NCBI GenBank assembly: GCA_964384915.1
Contig: CAYLMA010000005.1
Location: 62,001 to 126,000 of the forward strand
Length of the DNA: 64,000 bases
Origin: Sulfurimicrobium sp964384915
GTDB taxonomy: Bacteria > Pseudomonadota > Gammaproteobacteria > Burkholderiales > Sulfuricellaceae
Reading direction: 5' to 3'
The position numbers were made by a program, and so were the translations under genes. A model generated the notes under the pieces. It searched no databases. It was not told the origin of the DNA and was given only the letters and a program-made list of their open reading frames with translations. The stretch's first letter is position 1, and each line of letters begins with the position of its first letter. Positions 8,085 to 16,614 of this stretch are shown here, piece after piece.

Positions 8085-9304
8085 ACGGCAGCCTCCACTA
8101 TTTTGTATTGAGTCCGCTTGGTCTTGTCCTGCACCTGCCCTGCCAGCTGCCCACAGGCGGCATCGATATCATCGCCGCGCGTTTTGCGTGTGGTTGCCAC
8201 CAGCCCAGCCTGCATCAGCTCGTCACGGAAGCGCCGTACCGCCTCCGGGCGGGAGCGGCGGTATCCCGACATGGGAAAAGGGTTGAAAGGAATCAGGTTG
8301 AACTTGCACGGCACATCCCGCACAAGCGCTATCAGTTCGCGCGCGTGTGCCACGCTGTCGTTGACGCCATCCAGCATGACATATTCGAAAGTCACAAAAT
8401 CCCGCGGCGCCTTCTCGATGTAGCGCCGGCAGGCGGCCATCAGTTCGGCCAGGGGGTATTTCCGGTTGATCGGGACCAGCACGTCGCGCAGCGCATCATT
8501 GGGCGCGTGCAGGGAAACCGCCAATGCCACCGGGCAGGTGTCACGCAGGCGGTCCATGGCCGGGACCAGGCCGGAAGTGCTGACCGTCACGCGGCGGCGC
8601 GACAGCCCGTAGGCATGGTCGTCGAGCATGATGTTGAGCGCCGTCACCACATTGTCGAAGTTGGCCAGCGGCTCGCCCATGCCCATCAGCACCACGTTGC
8701 TGATGATGCGCTCGCCTTTCGGATGGCGCCCTGCAGCGTCGCCCGAGGGGCCCCCGCAGGGGGATCGGGCAGCGGAGGGGATGCCGGCGACCGCATCGGC
8801 GCCGGCATCCCGCACCGGGGCCGCACCTTCCTGCGGAAGGCACTGATCTTCCCTTTGCGGTCGCCGCCCCAGCGCCTTGTTGGCCCACCACAACTGGCCG
8901 ATGATTTCCGCCACCGAAAGGTTGCGGTTGAACCCCTGGCGCGCAGTGGAGCAGAAGCTGCATTCCAGCGCGCAGCCCACCTGGCTGGAAATGCACAAAG
9001 TGCCGCGCTCATCCTCGGGAATGAACACGGTTTCGATGCCGTTGCCGGCGCCGACGTCCAACAGCCACTTGCGGGTGCCGTCGTCGGATAATTGTTCCTT
9101 GATCAGCCGCGGCGGTTCGACCACGGCTGAAACGCTCAACTTCTCCCGCAAGGATTTGGCCAGATCGCTCATGCGAGCGAAGTCGCTCTCGCCGAAATGA
9201 TGCATCCAGCGCAGCACCTGCTTGGCGCGAAACGGCTTCTCACCAATTTCAGCGAAGAAAGCGGTGAGCTGCGGGAGATCGAAGTTGAGCAGATTGACGG
9301 GCAT
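8081..9304 (-). CDS. rlmN: Dual-specificity RNA methyltransferase RlmN, with in-frame insert
   Basis: Encodes 407 residues; the family is usually about 360-380. RlmN is a radical-SAM enzyme that makes 2-methyladenosine at 23S rRNA A2503 and tRNA A37. The cluster motif is seen as CALECSFCSTARQGFN, the SAM-side motif as VVLMGMGEPLANFDNVV, and the second catalytic cysteine in DIDAACGQLA. Between ALGR and PKGERIISN sits an extra stretch of about 46 residues rich in Ala, Gly, Pro and Arg, encoded by palindromic DNA (8741-8840). The reading frame is kept, so the enzyme may still work. It shares one base with the ndk stop (TAATG). Confidence 0.95.
   Translation of the reverse strand: MPVNLLNFDLPQLTAFFAEIGEKPFRAKQVLRWMHHFGESDFARMSDLAKSLREKLSVSAVVEPPRLIKEQLSDDGTRKWLLDVGAGNGIETVFIPEDERGTLCISSQVGCALECSFCSTARQGFNRNLSVAEIIGQLWWANKALGRRPQREDQCLPQEGAAPVRDAGADAVAGIPSAARSPCGGPSGDAAGRHPKGERIISNVVLMGMGEPLANFDNVVTALNIMLDDHAYGLSRRRVTVSTSGLVPAMDRLRDTCPVALAVSLHAPNDALRDVLVPINRKYPLAELMAACRRYIEKAPRDFVTFEYVMLDGVNDSVAHARELIALVRDVPCKFNLIPFNPFPMSGYRRSRPEAVRRFRDELMQAGLVATTRKTRGDDIDAACGQLAGQVQDKTKRTQYKIVEAAV
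8732..8869 (-). repeat. Palindromic insert inside rlmN (RPE/REP-like)
   Basis: About 138 bases with no counterpart in the RlmN family that keep the rlmN frame. They contain three consecutive hairpins: 8741-8770 (arms GCCCGA/TCGGGC enclosing CCCCC-GCA-GGGGG), 8778-8811 (a perfect 12-base inverted repeat GGGATGCCGGCG with a 10-base loop), and 8826-8840 (CCTTCC-TGC-GGAAGG). The two edges (8711-8731 and about 8859-8879) are imperfect direct copies, 14 of 21 bases identical, as a duplicated target or slipped junction would be. The limits are estimated from the protein comparison. Confidence 0.7.
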
Positions 9305-9729
9305 TAGCGCGCGTAAACTTCCATTGCCGGGAAGAAATAGCAGATTTCAGCTTTGGCGGTATCGGGGCCATCAGAGCCATGCACGGCATTGGCATCGATG
9401 CTTTCGGCGAAATCGGCGCGGATGGTGCCTTTCTCAGCCTTCTTCGGATCGGTGGCGCCCATCAGTTCGCGGTTCATGGCAATCGCATTTTCGCCTTCCA
9501 GCACCTGGATCATGACCGGCCCGGAAATCATGAAATCCACCAGGTCCTTGAAGAAGGGGCGTTCACGGTGCACGGCGTAGAAGCCTTCGGCTTCGGCGCG
9601 GGACAGATGCTTCATTTTGGAAGCGGCAATCTTGAGGCCATTGCTTTCGAAGCGGGAATAAATCTTGCCAATGACGTTCTTGGCGACGGCATCGGGTTTG
9701 ATGATGGACAGGGTGCGTTCTACAGCCAT
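9304..9729 (-). CDS. ndk: Nucleoside diphosphate kinase
   Basis: Encodes 141 residues, the normal length. Ndk transfers the terminal phosphate from ATP to nucleoside diphosphates through a phosphohistidine; the active site is visible as NAVHGSDG near residue 117. The start MAVERTLSIIKPDAVAKNVI is typical. It is the first gene of the minus-strand operon that runs to der, with a ribosome site (GGAGAT) before ATG 9729. The following rlmN start overlaps its stop by one base. Confidence 0.97.
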   Translation of the reverse strand: MAVERTLSIIKPDAVAKNVIGKIYSRFESNGLKIAASKMKHLSRAEAEGFYAVHRERPFFKDLVDFMISGPVMIQVLEGENAIAMNRELMGATDPKKAEKGTIRADFAESIDANAVHGSDGPDTAKAEICYFFPAMEVYAR

Positions 9730-9878
9730 TTGTATCTCCAGTTTCAGGTAAATATTAGGGTTATTAACAACCCGCTAAAATACCATGGAATCCTTATTAA
9801 ATAAACCTCGCGGCGGCAAAAGCGAAGTGATAACATTCGCCCCATTCTCTCTGACGACACTGCGAATAGGAAGTTTCA

Positions 9879-10631
9879 ATGGCGGAGCAAGCGGTCAACG
9901 ACGAACACGCCGAGATCAAGAAACGCGCCATGCGGCGCCTCATCGTTGCAGGCACTCTGGTCACTGCAGCCGTCGTCGCCCTTACGGTGTTAAATTACAA
10001 GTCTGAAGAGCGCGTGGTTCCCGCCACCACCTCCGGAGCACCCGCCGTCGCAACACCCGAACCCGCCCCGCCTGAAGCCGTACCAACAAAAACAGCCGAG
10101 GAAGCGCCTCCCGAAACACCCGTCCCGGACGTTCTTCCGGCACCGGATAGCGAAGCAGCGCCGACGACAGCCCCCCCTCCCCCAGAGGTGCTGAACAAAC
10201 CGAGCCAATTCACTCCGGCAGCGGCAAAACCGCGCACCGAAGCGATCTCCGCCCCAGCCCCATCCAAAGCGGCCGGCACAGCCATTGCAGAATCAAGCAC
10301 CCCGCAAGCAGTGACGATTTCCCCGCCTTCTCCCGCGAAAAAATCCACTGCGCCGACAAGCATGGAGAGCAAGCCCATCGCTGTTCCGGCAGCGCCTCCC
10401 GCCAGGACAACAGAGACCACTGCGCCCAAGGCTTACGTGGTCCAACTGGGCCTTTTCTCCAATTATGAAAATGCCGTCCAGCTTCAGAAGAGGCTGGCGG
10501 ATCATGGCATCAAGTCCTATACCGAGACGCGCCTTCATGTCGGCCCGTTCCAGAGCAAGGCCGAAGCCGAGCAGGCCATGACCCGGATCCGCAGCATGGG
10601 GATCAATGCCGTCCTGGTGCCAACCCGCTAA
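9879..10631 (+). CDS. SPOR-domain membrane protein
   Basis: Encodes 250 residues. A short cytoplasmic end (AEIKKRAMRR) precedes one membrane segment (LIVAGTLVTAAVVALTVL). A long Pro/Ala/Thr-rich linker of about 130 residues follows, then a C-terminal SPOR domain from about residue 180 (AYVVQLGLFSNYENAVQLQK). SPOR domains bind glycan strands lacking stem peptides and often bring proteins to the division septum. AGGAAG before ATG 9879 is the ribosome site. It is transcribed divergently from ndk and 21 bases upstream of kup. It resembles DedD but is not placed next to folC here, so I give no symbol. Confidence 0.88.
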   Translation: MAEQAVNDEHAEIKKRAMRRLIVAGTLVTAAVVALTVLNYKSEERVVPATTSGAPAVATPEPAPPEAVPTKTAEEAPPETPVPDVLPAPDSEAAPTTAPPPPEVLNKPSQFTPAAAKPRTEAISAPAPSKAAGTAIAESSTPQAVTISPPSPAKKSTAPTSMESKPIAVPAAPPARTTETTAPKAYVVQLGLFSNYENAVQLQKRLADHGIKSYTETRLHVGPFQSKAEAEQAMTRIRSMGINAVLVPTR

Positions 10632-10652
10632 AGAACCCTTCAGCAACCATAG

Positions 10653-12533
10653 ATGCCTACCAGCAACAACACACGCCTGCCCTCTCTTGCCCTGGGCGCG
10701 CTGGGTGTCGTTTATGGCGACATCGGCACCAGCCCGCTGTACACCCTGAAAGAAGTATTCGCCCCCAGCCCCCATCAACTGCCGGCCTCGCCGGACAACA
10801 TCCTAGGCATTCTGTCCCTGGTGCTGTGGTCGCTGATCATCGTGGTTTCGATCAAATACGTGGTCTTCATCATGCGCGCCGACAACCGCGGCGAAGGCGG
10901 CATCATGGCTCTGATCGCCCTGGCGCTGCGCGAGGCCAGGGACAATCCGAAGCGCCAGCGCATGATCATGATGTTCGGCATCCTTGGCGCCTGCATGTTT
11001 TATGGCGACGGCATGGTAACGCCGGCGATTTCCGTACTCTCCGCCGTGGAAGGCCTGGAAGTGGCAGCACCCGCCCTGCATGCCTATATCGTCCCGATTT
11101 CCCTGACGGTGCTGTTCATCCTGTTCCTTGTGCAGCGCCATGGCACGGCACGGGTCGGCACCCTGTTCGGCCCGGTGATGGTGGTGTGGTTTTTCGTTCT
11201 CGCCGTGCTTGGCATCAACAGCATCGTCCAAACACCCGAAGTATTGCAGGCCGCCAACCCGGTCTACGCCTTCCAGCTCTTCGCCAGCCACAAGTGGCTG
11301 GCCTTCATCGCGCTGGGCGCCGTGGTGCTCGCAGTCACCGGCGGCGAGGCGCTTTACGCAGACATGGGGCACTTCGGCCGCAGGCCGATCCAGATCGCAT
11401 GGTTTGGCTTTGTCCTGCCGGGACTGCTGCTCAATTATTTCGGCCAGGGCGCGCTGCTGCTGCGCGAACCGGAAGCCATCAACAACCCCTTCTACCACCT
11501 GGCGCCGGATTGGGCGCTCTACCCCATGATCGCGCTGGCCACGCTGGCAACAGTCATCGCGTCCCAGGCCGTGATCACGGGCGCGTTCTCTGTCACGCGC
11601 CAGGCAATGCAACTGGGCTACGTGCCGCGCATGCAGGTCCAGCACACCTCCGAACAGGAAAAGGGCCAGATCTATATTCCCGCCATCAACTGGGCACTCC
11701 TCGCGGCGGTCGTGATACTGGTGCTGGGTTTCCGCTCCTCAGGCAACATGGCTGCCGCGTACGGCATCGCCGTGACCGGCGACATGGTGATCACCTCCAT
11801 CCTCGCCACCTTCGTTTTCAGCCGTGCCCTGGGCTGGGGCTGGGCCAAGGCGATCGCCCTGTTCAGCATTTTCCTGGTGGTGGATCTCGCCTTCTTCGGC
11901 GCCAACCTGCTCAAGATTGCCGACGGCGGCTGGTTCCCGCTCCTCGCCGGTTTTGCGATCTTCGTCCTCATGACCACCTGGAAGCGCGGCCGCCAGTTGC
12001 TCTACCAGCGCATGGAAGGCGATGCGCTGGCCCTCGAACCCTTCATCGAAAGCCTGGGTTACGGCGACATGGCGCGCGTACCCGGCACGGCGGTGTTCTT
12101 GACCCCAAACCCCAAGGGCGTGCCACAGGCGCTGCTGCACAACCTCAAACACAACAAGGTACTGCACGAACGCGTGATTCTGGCGACGGTCATCATCCAG
12201 GACATCCCCTACGTCGCCGAAGATGAACGCGTCCAGCAGGATGCGCTGCCCAACGATTTCCACCGCATCACCATTTTCTACGGCTTCATGGATGAGCCCG
12301 ACCTGCCGCGCGACCTGGCCCTGAGCTGCACGCAACACGGCTTCGAACTCGACATGATGGACACCTCCTTCTTCATCGGCCGCGAAACCCTGATTCCCCG
12401 CGTCGGCTCGGAAATGTGCCTGTGGCGCGAAAAACTTTTCGTCAGCATGTTCCGCAACGCCGGTAGCGCCACGCATTTCTTCAAGCTGCCGCCCAACCGG
12501 GTGGTTGAGCTCGGCGCACAGATCAGGCTTTAG
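10653..12533 (+). CDS. kup: Low-affinity potassium uptake protein Kup
   Basis: Encodes 626 residues, typical of Kup. It is a potassium/proton symporter of the inner membrane with about 12 membrane helices. The family signature near the N-terminus is seen in LGVVYGDIGTSPLYTLKEVF, and GGIMALIALALRE and GGEALYADMGHFGRRPI are also conserved. A C-terminal soluble domain follows (TAVFLTPNPKGVPQALLHNL). It lies 21 bases after the SPOR gene and may be cotranscribed with it. Confidence 0.97.
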   Translation: MPTSNNTRLPSLALGALGVVYGDIGTSPLYTLKEVFAPSPHQLPASPDNILGILSLVLWSLIIVVSIKYVVFIMRADNRGEGGIMALIALALREARDNPKRQRMIMMFGILGACMFYGDGMVTPAISVLSAVEGLEVAAPALHAYIVPISLTVLFILFLVQRHGTARVGTLFGPVMVVWFFVLAVLGINSIVQTPEVLQAANPVYAFQLFASHKWLAFIALGAVVLAVTGGEALYADMGHFGRRPIQIAWFGFVLPGLLLNYFGQGALLLREPEAINNPFYHLAPDWALYPMIALATLATVIASQAVITGAFSVTRQAMQLGYVPRMQVQHTSEQEKGQIYIPAINWALLAAVVILVLGFRSSGNMAAAYGIAVTGDMVITSILATFVFSRALGWGWAKAIALFSIFLVVDLAFFGANLLKIADGGWFPLLAGFAIFVLMTTWKRGRQLLYQRMEGDALALEPFIESLGYGDMARVPGTAVFLTPNPKGVPQALLHNLKHNKVLHERVILATVIIQDIPYVAEDERVQQDALPNDFHRITIFYGFMDEPDLPRDLALSCTQHGFELDMMDTSFFIGRETLIPRVGSEMCLWREKLFVSMFRNAGSATHFFKLPPNRVVELGAQIRL

Positions 12534-12575
12534 CACCAGTTCGCCACTATCGTCCCTCGCAATGGCAATGCAGCC

Positions 12576-12584
12576 TGTTATAAT
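12576..12584 (+). promoter_or_regulatory. Extended -10 promoter for prfC
   Basis: TGTTATAAT combines a TGn extension with a consensus -10 hexamer at 12579-12584, in the kup-prfC gap. No good -35 is present at the usual distance (CTCGCA), which fits an extended -10 promoter. The predicted start of transcription leaves a leader of about 20 bases before ATG 12612. Confidence 0.5.
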
Positions 12585-12611
12585 TGCAGATTTTTTCCGC
12601 CATTTAAGACC

Positions 12612-14183
<1,572 letters not shown>

Positions 14184-14385
14184 GCCACTGCAGCGGCTGA
14201 AAACCCACACCAGAGACCAAATGCTCGAGAAGGGGTGGAAGCACAGCTTAGGCAAATGGCGTCATGAAACGCGCACCCACTATGCTGGGAATACCGTCAC
14301 TTCCAAACGCCTGATCAGATCGCGGTTAAATCACCCGGAAAGCCCGTGAACATTTCCAGGGTTATCGCCTTGCTCCAGCCTGAAA

Positions 14386-14736
14386 CTAATGCTCTCCCTT
14401 GGTGCGAAGCAGCCCCGCCATGCGGTTACCCTGTTTCTGCGGTCCGCCCTTGGGGAAAATCTCGTGCAGATAGTGGTTGTTGCCGCGCTCCTTCCCCCAC
14501 ACCTGGGCGAAGTGCTTGATCATATTGCGCACCTGGGCCTGAACCGAGTGTTCGTGATAATACTCCCGCAAATAGCGGATCACTTCCCAATGTTCCTCGG
14601 TCAACTCCAGATCTTCCTGCTTGGCCAGCGCGACGGCGTAGTCCTCTGACCATTCGTCAAGATTCCGGATGTAACCTTCGGAATCAGTCTCGATCTCCTT
14701 ACCGTTTACAAGTAAATATCTGCTATGAAAACCCAT
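14386..14736 (-). CDS. DsrC/TusE-family protein lacking both cysteines (RspA-type)
   Basis: Encodes 116 residues with the DsrC fold signature: EGYIRNLDEWSEDYAVALAK, ELTEEHWEVIRYLREYYHEH and LHEIFPKGG. In DsrC the flexible C-terminal arm carries two redox cysteines, in TusE one. Here the arm reads GPQKQGNRMAGLLRTKGEH: Asn stands where the first cysteine should be and Glu where the penultimate one should be, and the protein has no cysteine at all. The published class without cysteines (RspA) is thought to be regulatory. A strong ribosome site (GGGGGAAGG) precedes ATG 14736. It lies downstream of the nar-linked cytochrome, so a sulfur-relay or regulatory role near nitrate respiration is plausible but unproven. 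Confidence 0.85.
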   Translation of the reverse strand: MGFHSRYLLVNGKEIETDSEGYIRNLDEWSEDYAVALAKQEDLELTEEHWEVIRYLREYYHEHSVQAQVRNMIKHFAQVWGKERGNNHYLHEIFPKGGPQKQGNRMAGLLRTKGEH

Positions 14737-14824
14737 GTGCCTTCCCCCTTACAATAAAGCCGGCATTTGATTTGTTTTGATTACACAAAACTTAATCGTG
14801 CTCCCGCACAGCCGGAAATATTTC

Positions 14825-15229
14825 CTACAACGTATCAACATATGCTGCAAGGTTGACGATATCTTCGTCGGTCAACTCCTTCGCCCACGGCGCCATCAGA
14901 TTGGTCATTGGCCCCACGTGGTAGCCGCTGCGGTACAGCCTCAGCATCATTTCTACCCTTTCAGCGCCCCTGCCGGCAATGGGCGGCGTGAACTTCCCCC
15001 CATGACCAGTACGGTGATGGCAAAGGCGGCAGATGGATTCGTACTTGACCATGCCGGCACGTACCTTGGCGCCAAGATCAGGGTCGGCGGCTTCGATTCG
15101 TTCCACTTTAGCCAGGTCCGGGCCTTTGCGATTTTCCGCATCACCACTCTGGATAATTTCCTGCAACGCGAAGTGCACCCCAAAACCGACTGCGACCACC
15201 AGCAGCAGCCAGCTAAGCCCACGGAGCAT
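14825..15229 (-). CDS. Membrane-anchored c-type cytochrome
   Basis: Encodes 134 residues. The N-terminus (MLRGLSWLLLVVAVGFGVHF) is an uncleaved anchor or signal. One haem-binding motif CRLCHH occurs near residue 68, and a methionine ligand may lie in GPMTNLMAPW. The end (ELTDEDIVNLAAYVDTL) is typical of class I cytochromes c. It probably transfers electrons in the periplasm. It lies 124 bases after narI on the same strand; c-type cytochromes linked to nar operons are known (NarC in Thermus) but are not part of the standard E. coli operon. Ribosome site AAGGAAG precedes ATG 15229. Confidence 0.88.
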   Translation of the reverse strand: MLRGLSWLLLVVAVGFGVHFALQEIIQSGDAENRKGPDLAKVERIEAADPDLGAKVRAGMVKYESICRLCHHRTGHGGKFTPPIAGRGAERVEMMLRLYRSGYHVGPMTNLMAPWAKELTDEDIVNLAAYVDTL

Positions 15230-15284
15230 GCTTGCTTCCTTTCCGGAACTTAATCAGGCATTCACTGGTTTTGTAATCAGACAT
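15213..15284 (-). CDS. Candidate 23-residue small ORF overlapping the cytochrome start
   Basis: ATG 15284 has an excellent ribosome site (GAGGTG, 5 bases before it) and opens a 23-codon frame, MSDYKTSECLIKFRKGSKHA followed by PWA, that ends in TAG inside the cytochrome c gene, out of frame with it. The overlap of 17 bases would allow translational coupling. The peptide has no known relatives that I recognise. It could be a leader peptide or chance; only the strong ribosome site and position argue for it. Confidence 0.35.
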   Translation of the reverse strand: MSDYKTSECLIKFRKGSKHAPWA

Positions 15285-15310
15285 GAAAACACCTCGAATA
15301 GACTGCGGGC

Positions 15311-15336
15311 GCCACCACCCCAGCAGGGGTGGCGGC
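15311..15336 (-). promoter_or_regulatory. Intercistronic hairpin between narI and the cytochrome gene
   Basis: An 11-base stem with one mismatch and a 4-base loop (GCCACCACCCC-AGCA-GGGGTGGCGGC) starts 18 bases after narI. There is no T-run on either side, so it is more likely an mRNA-stabilising or processing element than an intrinsic terminator; it may set the level of cytochrome relative to NarGHJI. Confidence 0.55.
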
Positions 15337-15353
15337 ATGCCCGGCTTTGACGC

Positions 15354-16067
15354 TTAACGCGCAGCGAAGCGGCGCTTGCTGCGCACGATCTGGTAAGACC
15401 GTGCCAGATAACCGAACGGCGCGCTCCAGATATGAACCAGACGGGTGAACGGGAACAGCAGGAACAGCGACATGCCGAAGACCAGATGCAGCTTGAATAC
15501 CACTTCAACGTGGGACACCAGTTCCGGCTTCGGGCTGAACAGCACGATGCTCTTTGCCCACTGCGCCAATGCCATCATGGTATCCGCGCTACCCAGCGAA
15601 GCGTGATGGGCGGTGGTGAAGGTGGTGGCCAGGCCGAACAGCAGGGTGATCATGATCCAGAACAGGATGAAGATGTCCGACGTGCGGCTCGTTGCGCGTA
15701 TGCGTGGATTGGTCATACGGCGCACCAACAGCATCCCGCCGCCGATCAGGCACAGAATGCCGAGGAAACCGCCGCCGTACATGGCGATGCTTTGCTTGCC
15801 GAGAGAGGACAAGCCGATCGTTCCCCAGATAGCGTAGGGTGCCAGCAGCCCGACAAGATGGCCGCAGAAGATGCCGATGATGCCGATGTGGAACAGATTG
15901 CTGGCCAGGCGCACCCCCCCCGTTGAAAGCAGCTGACTGGAGGCGCTTGTCCAACCATACTGTTCGCGGTCAAAGCGTACCCAACTGCCGATAATAAATA
16001 TGCTTAGGCAAATGTAGGGAAAAATGCCAAAAAGCAAATTGTTCATATTAAAAAGATCTTCGTTCAT
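15354..16067 (-). CDS. narI: Respiratory nitrate reductase gamma subunit NarI
   Basis: Encodes 237 residues. NarI is the membrane cytochrome b that takes electrons from quinol and passes them to NarH. The start FGIFPYICLSIFIIGSWVRF and the following helices, including LFHIGIIGIFCGHLVGLLAP with a haem histidine, match the family. Five membrane segments are expected. The stop at 15354 is followed by a hairpin and the cytochrome gene. It begins 11 bases after narJ. Confidence 0.96.
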   Translation of the reverse strand: MNEDLFNMNNLLFGIFPYICLSIFIIGSWVRFDREQYGWTSASSQLLSTGGVRLASNLFHIGIIGIFCGHLVGLLAPYAIWGTIGLSSLGKQSIAMYGGGFLGILCLIGGGMLLVRRMTNPRIRATSRTSDIFILFWIMITLLFGLATTFTTAHHASLGSADTMMALAQWAKSIVLFSPKPELVSHVEVVFKLHLVFGMSLFLLFPFTRLVHIWSAPFGYLARSYQIVRSKRRFAAR

Positions 16068-16078
16068 TTTATTCCTCC

Positions 16079-16603
16079 TTAAGCAGCAACACAGGCCGGT
16101 GCGGCACGGTTCTTAACGATAGAAACCAGCGGCGCATAAGGGCTATTGGCCTTCTTCAGATTGTCGGCCAACACCGTCAGAACCTTGCTGGCATCGGACA
16201 AAAAGGCCTTCGCCTCCTTGTCTTCCTGCAATGCCACGAATTCAAGGATCAGCGGCAGATAGTCAGGCAACTCGTTAGTCATCTGCTTCACGCCGTAGTC
16301 CTTATACAATTCACCCAGATCGATCAGCGCCGGACCGCGGTTCTTGTCGTTATCATCACCAAAAAAATGGTGCGTCAAGTGCAGGCTATGCTCCGGCGTG
16401 AGGTCGAAAGTTCTGACATAGTCTTCCTGGATTGCAATCGGGTCGCCGTTTTCAAGCCAGGTCACGAACTTCTTCACCTCTGCCCATTCGGCCACGTCGC
16501 TATCAACTGTCTCATCCAGCAGCTTGCTGATGACCGGCAGATTGTCGAATAGCTCCTGATCGGGATACTCCAGCAGAGCCGATAAAATTTTGTAGATTTG
16601 CAT
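16079..16603 (-). CDS. narJ: Nitrate reductase assembly chaperone NarJ
   Basis: Encodes 174 residues of the TorD/NarJ chaperone family. NarJ binds apo-NarG and guides molybdenum cofactor insertion and membrane attachment; it is not in the final enzyme. Typical stretches are IYKILSALLEYPDQELFDNL and ALIDLGELYKDYGVKQMTNE, with LPDYLPLILEFVA next. It is shorter than the E. coli protein (about 236) but similar to many other NarJ proteins. It is separated from narH and narI by 11 bases each. Confidence 0.95.
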   Translation of the reverse strand: MQIYKILSALLEYPDQELFDNLPVISKLLDETVDSDVAEWAEVKKFVTWLENGDPIAIQEDYVRTFDLTPEHSLHLTHHFFGDDNDKNRGPALIDLGELYKDYGVKQMTNELPDYLPLILEFVALQEDKEAKAFLSDASKVLTVLADNLKKANSPYAPLVSIVKNRAAPACVAA

Positions 16604-16614
16604 GATTTATCCTC

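Noticed and set aside
8081..9304. Frameshift or sequencing error in rlmN
   Set aside because: Conserved motifs on both sides are in the same frame and the extra bases are a multiple of three.
14184..14385. Small gene between prfC and the DsrC-like gene
   Set aside because: The only frame (to 14349) begins inside prfC and shows no conserved content; I see nothing else in these 202 bases.
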